Shown piece by piece: positions 23,726-32,752 of a DNA stretch of 64,000 bases. This DNA comes from Paenibacillus dendrobii (GTDB lineage: Bacteria; Bacillota; Bacilli; Paenibacillales; Paenibacillaceae): NCBI RefSeq assembly GCF_009807035.1, contig NZ_WUBI01000007.1, forward strand, positions 62,001 through 126,000, read 5' to 3'. Under the pieces are notes generated by a model, which ran no database searches, was not told where the DNA came from, and saw only the letters and a program-made list of their open reading frames with translations. Position numbers and translations under genes: made by a program. How positions within the stretch are numbered: the first letter of the stretch is position 1; each line of letters opens with the position of its first letter.

Positions 23726-26683
23726 CTACTCTCCCCAATCGCTCCGCAAGGTGAACAGATCCTTCAGAGCTTCCGTCGACAGTTCCGTAATCCAGCTCTC
23801 CGTGCTGGATATGACATTATCGCTCAGCTGCTGCTTGCTTTCCAGCATTTCGTCAATGCGCTCCTCAAGCGTGCCAAGGGAGATGAATTTATGCACCTGC
23901 ACGTCCTTGGTCTGACCCATCCGGTAAGCGCGGTCCGTCGCCTGGTTCTCCACGGCCGGGTTCCACCAGCGGTCGAAGTGGAACACATGGTTGGCCGCGG
24001 TCAGATTCAAGCCTACACCCCCTGCCTTAATGGACAGGATGAATACGTTAGGCTGTTCGTCGTGCGGCAGGGTCCTGGATTGGAACTGATCGATCATCCG
24101 GTCGCGCGCGGATTTGGAGGTGCTTCCGTTCAGGTAGAGTACAGGCTCCTGAAGCTCCTGTTGAAGCACCCGCCGCAGCATATCGCCCATCCCGATGTAT
24201 TGCGTGAAAATAAGGCAGCGCTCCCCTTCTTCCCGAAGCTCCCGCACCATGTCCAGCAGTCGTTCAAGCTTGGAGGAACGGCTGATCAGCATTGCCGTAT
24301 CCGTCATTTCATCCCAATCCGGGGATGGTTCAGAACCTTCTCCCGTCAGCAGGATCGGATGGTCGCATAACTGCTTGAGATGGGTCAGTGCAGCCAGAAT
24401 CGCTCCTTTGCGCTCAATGCCTTCCAGCTTTTGCACCCGATTCATCAGATCACTCACGGTCTGATCGTAAAGAGCCCCCTGCTCGGCTGTCAGGTGAATA
24501 TATGTTTTCATCTCGTTCTTGTCCGGCAGGTCCAGCTGAATGGCAGGGTCTTTCTTCTTCCGGCGGAGCATAAACGGTTTGACCAACTTCTGCAGCTGCT
24601 TCGTGCGCTCTTCATCCTGCTCTTTTTCGATCGGCTGGATAAAGCGAACGTTGAAGGCCCGCAAGCTCCCCAAAAAGCCCGGGTTCATGAAGTCATACAA
24701 CGACCATAGCTCCGACAACCGGTTTTCGATCGGCGTACCGGTCAGCGCGATCCGGTGTCTTGCCGGAAAACCGCGAACGGCAGCCGATTGCTTCGTCTGG
24801 GCATTTTTAATGTTTTGGGCTTCATCCAAACACAGCGATTCCCATGTGAATTCTTTCAACATATCCTGATCCAGCGTCGCTGTTGCGTACGAAGTCAAGA
24901 CGATATCTGCCTGCCGGATACTCTTGTGGAACGTTTCCCCCCCAGACCGCCTGCTGCCATAATGCAGCATGACGTTCAGAGATGGCGCAAATCGGTTAAG
25001 CTCCTTCTGCCAATTGCCCAGCACAGAGGTCGGGCAAATCAGCAGCGAAGGCTGCAGCACATCCGAATCCGCTGCAGTTTCTTTCAGATGCAATAAATAC
25101 GTAATGAACTGCACGGTCTTCCCGAGCCCCATGTCGTCCGCCAGACAGGCACCAAGCCCGAACTTGCGCAGAAAAGCAAGCCAGGAATAACCATCGTATT
25201 GATAGGAACGCAGCTCGGCCTTCAGCCCTGCAGGAACAGGCAGCTTTGGCCATTCCGACTGCGACCCGAGCTGCCCGATCAGCCTCTCGAGATGCGCGTT
25301 CAGCTCAACTTCAAGCTCCACCCGCTGCGGAGCTTCCTGCAACTCATCCTCATCTTCCTGCGTTCCCCTGCCAGGCTTCCCTTCGCTGCGCTGAAGATGG
25401 AGATGCAGCACATCCTGGAAGGACAGGCCCCGAGAGCTGTCCACTCCGTCCATCATCTGCCCGATTTGTTTCAGCAGTACGGGATCAAGCGTAATCCATT
25501 CGCCCCGGAACTTGACCAAGCGCTCATTGCGGGCAACCAGCTCGTTAAACTCATGTTCGGTGAGCTGGGTCTCTCCGATCGCCACGCGCCAGTCGAACTG
25601 GATGATGGAATCCAGGCCGAACAATGAACTTCCGCTGCCTTTGGCATTCTCTTCTCCTTCGCCGGAGCGGACCTTGGCTCGAAGCTTCGGTTTTCTGCGG
25701 CTTGCTGCCTCCCACCAGGCGGGCAAAAGCACCTGCCATCCCGCTTCAAGCAAACGGCGGCTATCCGTCGTCAGAAACTGCCAGGCCGCCGCGTCGGATA
25801 AAGGCTTGCTGAAGATATCATCGCTCTGCCCTGATCGAACCGTTCCCGGAAGGCTCGCGCGAAGATGCTCCATCCAACCGACAGAACGCTCGCGCACATG
25901 GGTTGTCCAAGCATCCGGCCAGACGCCGGACGCATATCCGTCCTCCCCAAGCCGGACCTGAGAAAGCACCGAAGGATCCAGCTTGTCCTGAAGCACCAGC
26001 TTCAGGCGCCAGACGGGCTCCTGATCATCCGGCTCCAATAATTGCAGGAGCGGCCGAAACGGTGCCGCATCCGCCTTCCATCCGATCGAAATCAACCAGG
26101 CCTGTTCATTTATTCCGGCCACCGCGCCGTCCTTGGTGAAGAGCATCGGATATTCCCGCCTTAAATCAGAAGATGCCGTTTCGGTTCCGTAGCATCTGCT
26201 GAATACCAAGGACGAAAAGGCAGCCCGCAGCCCTTCTCTAAACTCCGGGCTGCTTCGGACAATCTCCTTCCTCGTTTGAGCATCGAGAGCCGTTTCATCC
26301 CAGGTCCAGCGCAATTTCCCTGCCTGAAAGTTTGCGAGGCTTGGAATGAAACGTCTTTCATCGATGCAAGCTTGGAGTGCAGGAGCAAGCCTGATAAGCT
26401 CTTGAGCTTCTTCTTCCCAGTTCCAAGTGATATGTTCCAGGAGCCTCCTCTCAGCAAAGAACGGCAGGACCTGTTCTGCAGGCAGCACCACCAGCTCAAG
26501 TTCCTGAACCTGCTGAACCTCCAGCTCCGTCCCATAGAAGGAAGCTTCATGCCAAGCGAACAACCGCTGCTTCATGTCTACTCCCGGCACATACCGGTGT
26601 CCCTCGGTTGATCCGTATATAAGCGCATCCCCATAAGCACTCAAACGGACATGAACGGTAATGTAATCCGTATATAGGCTCAT
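23726..26683 (-). CDS. SNF2 family DEAD/DEAH-box helicase
   Basis: A 985-residue protein. The N-terminal half (1-470) is the bacterial SNF2_N-associated region with no catalytic motifs. The C-terminal half is a Swi2/Snf2 ATPase: motif I LADDMGLGKT, II DEAQ (LCLDEAQNIKN), III LTGTPIENR, V/VI region SIKAGGVGLNLTAANHV and ATDRAYRMGQ. It is coupled by an ATGA overlap to the SWIM gene upstream; B. subtilis has the same pair (YwqA/YwqB). The start is the ATG at 26681-26683; the frame upstream lies inside the SWIM gene. Likely a DNA- or RNA-polymerase-associated translocase. Confidence 0.93.
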   Translation of the reverse strand: MSLYTDYITVHVRLSAYGDALIYGSTEGHRYVPGVDMKQRLFAWHEASFYGTELEVQQVQELELVVLPAEQVLPFFAERRLLEHITWNWEEEAQELIRLAPALQACIDERRFIPSLANFQAGKLRWTWDETALDAQTRKEIVRSSPEFREGLRAAFSSLVFSRCYGTETASSDLRREYPMLFTKDGAVAGINEQAWLISIGWKADAAPFRPLLQLLEPDDQEPVWRLKLVLQDKLDPSVLSQVRLGEDGYASGVWPDAWTTHVRERSVGWMEHLRASLPGTVRSGQSDDIFSKPLSDAAAWQFLTTDSRRLLEAGWQVLLPAWWEAASRRKPKLRAKVRSGEGEENAKGSGSSLFGLDSIIQFDWRVAIGETQLTEHEFNELVARNERLVKFRGEWITLDPVLLKQIGQMMDGVDSSRGLSFQDVLHLHLQRSEGKPGRGTQEDEDELQEAPQRVELEVELNAHLERLIGQLGSQSEWPKLPVPAGLKAELRSYQYDGYSWLAFLRKFGLGACLADDMGLGKTVQFITYLLHLKETAADSDVLQPSLLICPTSVLGNWQKELNRFAPSLNVMLHYGSRRSGGETFHKSIRQADIVLTSYATATLDQDMLKEFTWESLCLDEAQNIKNAQTKQSAAVRGFPARHRIALTGTPIENRLSELWSLYDFMNPGFLGSLRAFNVRFIQPIEKEQDEERTKQLQKLVKPFMLRRKKKDPAIQLDLPDKNEMKTYIHLTAEQGALYDQTVSDLMNRVQKLEGIERKGAILAALTHLKQLCDHPILLTGEGSEPSPDWDEMTDTAMLISRSSKLERLLDMVRELREEGERCLIFTQYIGMGDMLRRVLQQELQEPVLYLNGSTSKSARDRMIDQFQSRTLPHDEQPNVFILSIKAGGVGLNLTAANHVFHFDRWWNPAVENQATDRAYRMGQTKDVQVHKFISLGTLEERIDEMLESKQQLSDNVISSTESWITELSTEALKDLFTLRSDWGE

Positions 26684-28311
26684 GATATCAGTTTTCCTTT
26701 CCGAAGCTCCTCCTGCAAGGCGCGCAGCCGGCTGTGTCGGTTGGCGAATGCGGTGATAAAATGCTCCCACCGCTCCTGCTGCTTCATTTTTGCGTACAGC
26801 TTGGATAGCCGCTTAAGAAGCTTCACGGCCGCTTTATAGCTCGATCTGTTCTTGAGCAGGATATACCGTTCTACAGCTTGATGATAGAAAGGCAGCAGCA
26901 GCTCAGGTGCATTCTTCTCCATCGGCTGCAGGACGCTGACGCGAAACTCCAAAGGTTCCTTTCCCGTGCTGAGCTGTATATCCATCCATCGCTGCCATTT
27001 TCCATAACTCAGCAACGTTTCTTCATAAATCTCCTTGGAATGCGGCAGCATGTCTGTAAGCGTCTCCCACATCCGCGTCTCGGACTCGGGGTAATGTTGG
27101 ATGGTCTTAGTCCAATACTCCATATAATCATCCCAGTGTCCCTTGCGGTGACTGCTTAACATCGGGCTGATATGGACAAGCCACTCTTGCAGCCTGGGCC
27201 ATTCCTCCGCTGCAGCCAGAGCGTTCAAGAATGAAATCAGATACCCCTGCGGGATGATCGCCGCTTTGTCTGCAGCTTGCAGCCATCCCCATGCCTGCTT
27301 GTCTTCACCCATGAAAAAGCAGATCCGGCTCTGGGCCAGCATCCATGGAAGCCGGGAAAGGCTATCGCCCAGCTCTTCCTCAGCCGACTGCAGCTTCTGC
27401 AGCTCTTCGGAATACATTTCCGTCTCCTCCAGATTCGGGTGAAGCCAGTGCAACCAGAGCTGATCATAGGCTTCGAATAAATAACTGAAGCTTTTGGGTT
27501 CCGTCAGCATCTGCCTGCGCAAATACGTCAGCGTCTTTGTGATCCGCGGCCACAGCTCCGGTTCGGTGCTTATATCAAGCCCATCTTCGAATATCCGTTT
27601 CATGTCACTCTGCAGTTCATCTGCGGCAACCTGCGTGTGATAACCAATATACGAATGGCTCGAACGTAGAGACTGCTGCGCCGGTTTCACCAGCTTGATG
27701 AGCATGAATAAATGGGCATGAAGATCATATAGCCGTTCCATGACAGGTGTAAGATCCGGCTTCATAGCGTATATGGAAGTCATAGCATTCTTGGCATATT
27801 CGGCATTAGGACTCCTGAACTCCAGCGGAGTGATGCACAGCTTGAACAAGCCATGCCATTCCGCAATGCTCATTGCCGGAATCTGCGCGGCTTTCTCCTG
27901 TAGGGCAGTAACGGCTTTTTCCCTTTGTTCAGCCATCGGAGCCCCAGAGTTCGGCGTCTTCTCCGCCTGTTTAAGCATTAGGGTAGAATGGGCGTTCACT
28001 ATGGCGTGCACGAATCTCCCCTGCCTGCTGACATAATCCAGAAGGACTGCAATGATATGCTTGCAGTGGCTTGGCACGGGACAGGAGCATCGGCTTGCTG
28101 ATAATGTATTCAGATCAAGCTCAACCCGATAAACATCACTTCCCTCTACCATCGCCACAATATGACCGGTATCCTTTGCCTTGCCCGGATGTACAAACCC
28201 CTGCTTAAAATATTGAAATCCCCGTTTAATCGTCAGATCGCTAAACTGCTCTCCAACGGCTTGGATGAGCATCTGCCACTCTATATCATTAATCGTATCA
28301 TTTGGATTCAT
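26680..28311 (-). CDS. SWIM zinc-finger protein
   Basis: A 543-residue protein with a SWIM zinc finger near the N-terminus: CSCPVPSHCKHIIAVLLDY (CxC...CxH, about residues 75-93). The rest is alpha-helical and unrecognised, perhaps TPR-like. SWIM domains bind DNA or proteins. Its stop overlaps the start of the SNF2 helicase, so the two proteins are made together and probably form a complex. The ATG precedes MNPNDTINDIEWQMLI; a weak GGAG lies upstream. Confidence 0.88.
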   Translation of the reverse strand: MNPNDTINDIEWQMLIQAVGEQFSDLTIKRGFQYFKQGFVHPGKAKDTGHIVAMVEGSDVYRVELDLNTLSASRCSCPVPSHCKHIIAVLLDYVSRQGRFVHAIVNAHSTLMLKQAEKTPNSGAPMAEQREKAVTALQEKAAQIPAMSIAEWHGLFKLCITPLEFRSPNAEYAKNAMTSIYAMKPDLTPVMERLYDLHAHLFMLIKLVKPAQQSLRSSHSYIGYHTQVAADELQSDMKRIFEDGLDISTEPELWPRITKTLTYLRRQMLTEPKSFSYLFEAYDQLWLHWLHPNLEETEMYSEELQKLQSAEEELGDSLSRLPWMLAQSRICFFMGEDKQAWGWLQAADKAAIIPQGYLISFLNALAAAEEWPRLQEWLVHISPMLSSHRKGHWDDYMEYWTKTIQHYPESETRMWETLTDMLPHSKEIYEETLLSYGKWQRWMDIQLSTGKEPLEFRVSVLQPMEKNAPELLLPFYHQAVERYILLKNRSSYKAAVKLLKRLSKLYAKMKQQERWEHFITAFANRHSRLRALQEELRKGKLIS

Positions 28312-28480
28312 TATTTGATCGTCTCCTAGTGGAGTGTAGTCGGGTATGCATCTAACATCTAATCTATCATATTATAATTTTACGGATAAATCAGAAGAAC
28401 AACAACATTTTGGGATATCCCTCTCTTCGGCCGTTCAACTTCAGTCATTTTCTGCTCGCTTATGGGCTGCGGATTCAGTC

Positions 28481-28523
28481 AAAAAAACCGGAAAACCATC
28501 AGGAATATCCTGAAGTTCTCCGG
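28481..28523 (-). terminator. Terminator of Cdd1-like gene
   Basis: CCGGAGAACTTCAGGA pairs imperfectly with TCCTGATGGTTTTCCGG, followed on the minus strand by seven T. Confidence 0.8.
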
Positions 28524-28567
28524 CCCTTATGAATCTGAAACGAACAATACTTTTTCTATCATCACAG

Positions 28568-29047
28568 TCATTTTCCCGCGGACTTTACATCGTACCATGC
28601 AGTCTTCGGCCTCGTCTCCGGATACCCGTGCTCCTTGCGATACTCTTTTCGGGCATCGGTAAAATCAAACCAGCATTTCTCGCTGCCTGGATGATTGGCA
28701 TGATGCACCATGCACCATAGGGCATCCTCCAGGCAGGGGTCTTCCCAGAATCCGAAATGGTTCTCCAACTGCTCAAGCAGATCCGGTCCGTTCAAGGTCT
28801 TGAGTTCCTCCAGCGAACCGTAGCCTAAAGCGGCCATCCGCTCCGCAATTCTCGGTCCAATGGAAGGGATTGCTTGAAATTCGGCCAAAGCACGCAAGTA
28901 CCCCGCCCGTTCCGGCGATGAACCCAATATTACGGCCAAGTCAGAGACATTCATATCCGCAATCGCATTAAGCCTGATTTTGCAAGATCGCATGTTCGTT
29001 TTCTCTTCAGAGGTCAGCGGTAACTTAGGTGTCTGGCGTTTATTCAT
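28568..29047 (-). CDS. Cdd1-like helix-hairpin-helix protein
   Basis: A 159-residue protein with a helix-hairpin-helix element (FQAIPSIGPRIAERMAALGY, about 60-80) and the C-terminal pattern DPCLEDALWCMVHHANHPG ... WFDFTDARKEYRKEHGYPETRP of the 'pathogenicity locus' Cdd1 family. Function is not known; the HhH suggests DNA binding. The frame opens six codons earlier, but those overlap the GGAGGG ribosome site, so the start is the ATG at 29045-29047. It is 19 bp after the acetyltransferase gene on the same strand and probably co-transcribed with it. Confidence 0.85.
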   Translation of the reverse strand: MNKRQTPKLPLTSEEKTNMRSCKIRLNAIADMNVSDLAVILGSSPERAGYLRALAEFQAIPSIGPRIAERMAALGYGSLEELKTLNGPDLLEQLENHFGFWEDPCLEDALWCMVHHANHPGSEKCWFDFTDARKEYRKEHGYPETRPKTAWYDVKSAGK

Positions 29048-29066
29048 CGTGAATCCCTCCAGCAAT

Positions 29067-29678
29067 TTAATCCTCGACTCTCAGATTTTTATAATACTTG
29101 TCTTTATCCTCATCCGTGATGGCCCTCAATACGCGGCATGGGTTGCCGACCGCTACAACATTGGCAGGGATATCCTTCGTGACCACGCTGCCTGATCCAA
29201 TGACCGTGTTGTCTCCAATCGTCACTCCCGGATTCACCACCGTATTGCCGCCGATCCAGACATTATCACCAATCGTAATCGGAAAGGCATATTCAAGCTC
29301 TGCATTCCGCAAGTCGTGATGCAAGGGGTGTCCTGCCGCGAAGAGGCTAACGTTCGGTCCGAACAAAACGTTGCTGCCAATACTCACCCGATTGCAATCC
29401 ACGATGACGCAGTTATAGTTGGAATAAAAATTCTCGCCGATTTCAATATTGTAGCCGTAATCACAGCGAAAGGGCGGCTCAACGAAAAAATGCTTTCCCG
29501 TCTTGCCAAGCAATTGTCTGATGATGTCATTGCGTTTGTCGATTTCACTTGGTCGAAGCTCGTTAAAATCGTATACCAGTTCCTTCGCATGCTGGCGATC
29601 GCCTAACAATTCTTCGCCAAAAGCTTTATAAGGTTTGCCTTGAAGCATTTTTTCTTTTTCTGTTAACGGCTTTGTCAT
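29067..29678 (-). CDS. maa: Sugar O-acetyltransferase (maltose acetyltransferase type)
   Basis: A 203-residue left-handed beta-helix acetyltransferase. The N-terminal Mac domain is MTKPLTEKEKMLQGKPYKAF ... ELVYDFN, and hexapeptide repeats run from about 60 to 185 (IEIGENFYSNYNCVIVD, ITIGDNVWIGG, VTIGDNTVIGSGSVVTKDIP). The catalytic His is in FAAGHPLHHD. It transfers acetyl from acetyl-CoA to maltose, glucose or related sugars, a presumed detoxification step. It is probably co-transcribed with the Cdd1-like gene. The symbol rests on family resemblance only. Confidence 0.9.
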   Translation of the reverse strand: MTKPLTEKEKMLQGKPYKAFGEELLGDRQHAKELVYDFNELRPSEIDKRNDIIRQLLGKTGKHFFVEPPFRCDYGYNIEIGENFYSNYNCVIVDCNRVSIGSNVLFGPNVSLFAAGHPLHHDLRNAELEYAFPITIGDNVWIGGNTVVNPGVTIGDNTVIGSGSVVTKDIPANVVAVGNPCRVLRAITDEDKDKYYKNLRVED

Positions 29679-29870
29679 GATGTCTTTTCTCCCATTTCAT
29701 ACGTCTTCTTTTTTGAGGATTACAATACTCCCCGTCGGATTGCATGTCAATGTGCAGCCTATCATGTTAACGGAAAAAGCCGGAGAAAAGCACCATGTAA
29801 CCATGATGTCTATCCTCCAGCTTGACCATACACTCACGTTACATTTATATCTGTTCTGGAACAGAACAGA

Positions 29871-30524
29871 TTACAGCGAGTGCTCCAGCAACCAGTCATA
29901 CACTTTCTGATTATCGTACGTCTCCGTCCATGAATTATGGTCGGCTTCCGGGTAAATCGTCAGTTTCACGTCGCCCCCGACCGCCTGTACAGCCTGGGTC
30001 ATCACTTCCGATTCAGACAATGGCACAACATCATCCTTCGCCCCATGAAAAGCCCAGATCGGGGTCTCTTTAAGCGTATCGGCACGGCTTGGGTTTCCGC
30101 CCCCGCACACAGGTACTGCTGCCGCAAATCGGCCCGGATGCTCGGCAGCCAGCTGCCAGGTGCCATATCCCCCCATACTTAATCCTGTTAAATATACACG
30201 CGTCGGATCGGCTTGATACGTATGCATCACCTCATCCAGCGCTGCCATCACAGCCTCTTTCTCGGCGTTCCAATCCGAGTGGTCCGGACACTGCGGAGAA
30301 ATGACGATGAACGGAAATGCGGGATCCTGATCCACAATATGCGGAACTCCATGGGCTTTTACCAGTTCTACATTGCTGCCTCGTTCCCCTGATCCGTGAA
30401 GAAACAGGATGACAGGCCATGTCTGATCGCCATCCCGATCATATCCTTCCGGTAAATGAAGCAGATAATCCATCGATACCTTTTTCGTGATTTCTTTCTC
30501 CAACCTGTAGGCTTGTTGACTCAT
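29871..30524 (-). CDS. Alpha/beta-hydrolase esterase
   Basis: A 217-residue phospholipase/carboxylesterase-type hydrolase. The oxyanion strand is VILFLHGSGERG, the nucleophile elbow is GLSMGG with the catalytic Ser, the acid region is HGAKDDVVP, and the catalytic His is in EADHNSW. It resembles the PHB-depolymerase-like/feruloyl-esterase group without a signal peptide, so it is probably cytoplasmic. The frame extends upstream by 34 codons; I chose the ATG at 30522-30524, preceded by GGGGAG. The 190-bp gap 29679-29870 downstream holds no gene. Confidence 0.87.
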   Translation of the reverse strand: MSQQAYRLEKEITKKVSMDYLLHLPEGYDRDGDQTWPVILFLHGSGERGSNVELVKAHGVPHIVDQDPAFPFIVISPQCPDHSDWNAEKEAVMAALDEVMHTYQADPTRVYLTGLSMGGYGTWQLAAEHPGRFAAAVPVCGGGNPSRADTLKETPIWAFHGAKDDVVPLSESEVMTQAVQAVGGDVKLTIYPEADHNSWTETYDNQKVYDWLLEHSL

Positions 30525-30668
30525 CGAAACTCCCCGCTTTCTTATTTCGATAAAATAGATAGCTTGCCGTATGCTTTGTTCATACGAACCTCTTCCAACA
30601 GATATGTACGCCAATCCATGTCCCATATCCTTCTTGGCGGCCGTTTTTTATTGAGCCAAGCTTAGCAA

Positions 30669-30703
30669 AGAACAAGCCACCCGTCGATTGGATGGCTTGT
30701 TTT
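30669..30703 (-). terminator. Terminator of chemoreceptor gene
   Basis: AACAAGCCA pairs with TGGCTTGTT, followed by CTTTGC on the minus strand; 10 bp after the chemoreceptor stop. Confidence 0.8.
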
Positions 30704-30712
30704 ACATTCCGT

Positions 30713-32458
30713 TTATGCTTTCAATTTAAATACGCGTACTTCCTTCTCCAGGTCATCGGCCATCCCTTGGAGCATAGTAGCGGAGCTGGCGATTTCTTGC
30801 ATGGAAGCCATCTGCTCCTCGGAGGATGCAGCAACGCTCTGCGAATGTCCTGATGCGCTTCGGCCGATCCGAGCGAGCTCATCAAGCGAAGCGGCAACCT
30901 GTTCGCTTCCGGCAGACATTTGCTCGGCTGATGCGGATACTTCATGCACCTGCTCATTCACGCTTTGCAGGGAAGTCACGATTTCGTCAAATGCCTCTCC
31001 GGCTTTTTGCACCGATTCGGAACCATTCACAACCTGGTTCATGCTCGCATTCATGGCGGTAGAGGCTCTGCTTACGTACGAGGCGATCTCGTTCAGCATG
31101 CTGGAGATTCGTTCGGAGGAATCGCCCGACAGCTCGGCAAGTTTCCGTACTTCCTGCGCAACGACTGCAAATCCCTTGCCGTGCTCCCCTACTCTTGCCG
31201 CTTCGATGGAAGCATTAAGCGCCAACAGGTTCGTCTGACCTGCAATATTTGAAATAATCGCTACGATCTTCTCGATTTCGTGGGAACGCATTTCGAGTTC
31301 CTTCAAAATATCTACGGTTTCGGATACCGTTGCATGGATGCCTTTCATCTCATCTACGGAATGCTGCACAACCTGATTGCCTGTTTCCGCCTTCCGGGCG
31401 ACTTCCTGGGCATGTTCGGACAGAAGGGAAGAATACTCCGCGATCCGCTGAATGCCGACAGCCATTTCCTCCATCGCCACCTGGCTTTCAATAGCAGACT
31501 GCATCTGTGTCTCAGAGCCTCCTGCAACCTCCTGAATGGAACGGGTAATTTCTTCCGTCGCTCTTGAGGTCTGATCTGCGCTCGCTGCCAGTGCCTTGGA
31601 AGACTGGGTCACTTTCTCAGAAGTCTGCTGAACGTTCTCGATCAAATGTCGGATATTCCCGATCATCGTATTGAAATTAGCCGACAGAACCCCAACCTCA
31701 TCCTTGTTTTTAACGGGAGCCTGTACGGACAGGTCTCCGTCCGCAACGCGGATACTGAGTTTAGACAACTCAGAAATCGGACGCAGCGTAATTCTGACCA
31801 TAAAGATCACGAGCAGAATAAACACGAGTGCGACTACCGAGCCAATGATACTGGTCTTAATCGTGTATGCACTCTGCTGATCCGAGATGATGGAGAAGTT
31901 GAAATCGACGCCGAAGATGGCGACTCTTTTGCCGCTGCTGTCCTCCACCGTGTTGACAACGCTGACCCATTTCCCATAATCATCAGAATAGACCTTGGAT
32001 GTAGCATAGCCGACCTTATCCATTTCTTTTAAAGCATCCTCTAATGCACCCTCGGCTTCATACACATTTCCGGGCTTTAGACCCGAATCATAAAGCTCCT
32101 GATTACCGAGAATGAGCTTAAGTTTCGTGGTGTCCCCACTCCCTTCGATGTCCGGCATGTAGATGTAGCTGTTGGAAATCATTTTATGCTTCTTCATGCT
32201 GTCCAGTCGTCTCTGTACCTGCTGAATTTGCTCGTCTTTCATCAATGCATCCGAGCCAAGCAGCGTTTTTGCCTTTTCGATATACGGGATATCCTCCGCT
32301 ATGATGTTATACAGCGCCCATTCCAAATTGGAGAGTTCCGTGAACTGCTGAGTCTTCATCTGCGATTGGGCCAGCATCGTCAATATACTTTCCAGCAAAA
32401 AGAACAATACCGACAAGACAATGATCGATTTGAAGACCAGACTGCTTTTTCTTTTCAT
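30713..32458 (-). CDS. Methyl-accepting chemotaxis protein
   Basis: A 581-residue chemoreceptor. TM1 is at about 10-30 (SIIVLSVLFFLLESIL), followed by a Cache-like extracellular domain (about 35-185), TM2 (about 195-215, IIGSVVALVFILLVIFMV), HAMP (RPISELSKLSIRVADGDLS), then the long coiled-coil signalling domain with the conserved tip EKIVAIISNIAGQTNLLALNASIEAAR. The start is the ATG at 32456-32458 with AAGGTGG; an ATG ten codons earlier lacks a good site. It is a single gene near the sugar locus, which could make it a receptor for the same carbohydrate, but this is conjecture. Confidence 0.93.
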   Translation of the reverse strand: MKRKSSLVFKSIIVLSVLFFLLESILTMLAQSQMKTQQFTELSNLEWALYNIIAEDIPYIEKAKTLLGSDALMKDEQIQQVQRRLDSMKKHKMISNSYIYMPDIEGSGDTTKLKLILGNQELYDSGLKPGNVYEAEGALEDALKEMDKVGYATSKVYSDDYGKWVSVVNTVEDSSGKRVAIFGVDFNFSIISDQQSAYTIKTSIIGSVVALVFILLVIFMVRITLRPISELSKLSIRVADGDLSVQAPVKNKDEVGVLSANFNTMIGNIRHLIENVQQTSEKVTQSSKALAASADQTSRATEEITRSIQEVAGGSETQMQSAIESQVAMEEMAVGIQRIAEYSSLLSEHAQEVARKAETGNQVVQHSVDEMKGIHATVSETVDILKELEMRSHEIEKIVAIISNIAGQTNLLALNASIEAARVGEHGKGFAVVAQEVRKLAELSGDSSERISSMLNEIASYVSRASTAMNASMNQVVNGSESVQKAGEAFDEIVTSLQSVNEQVHEVSASAEQMSAGSEQVAASLDELARIGRSASGHSQSVAASSEEQMASMQEIASSATMLQGMADDLEKEVRVFKLKA

Positions 32459-32627
32459 GATAACCACCTTATATTCTTTGAAGTTCATTGCCGTTAATCC
32501 ACCAGCGTTTTGCCATTCACAGATTATTACGTTGACAAAAGACTCAAAAACTGGACAACAACATTGTGATGAATTTTATATCGACATTTTAGTCCGTTGT
32601 TATGAAGGATTTTTTTGCATAACACAT

Positions 32628-32678
32628 CAAAAAAGCCGAACTTGATGTGCTAGATCACATACAAGTTCAGCTTTTTTG
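32628..32678. terminator. Terminator of GH31 gene
   Basis: AAAAAAGC.GAACTTG pairs with CAAGTTCAGCTTTTTT, the stem extended by TGTG/CACA; T runs on both strands. It lies 75 bp beyond the GH31 stop. Confidence 0.85.
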
Positions 32679-32752
32679 TACAATCATTCCATGTATCGTC
32701 CGTTCTCAAAACGAAATACCCTATTCATGCCGGCATGCACAGTACTCTATCA

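Noticed and set aside
23726..28311. SNF2/SWIM pair as a phage-defence module
   Set aside because: The same pair (YwqA/YwqB type) is common in bacilli without defence neighbours, and no nuclease or methylase is adjacent.
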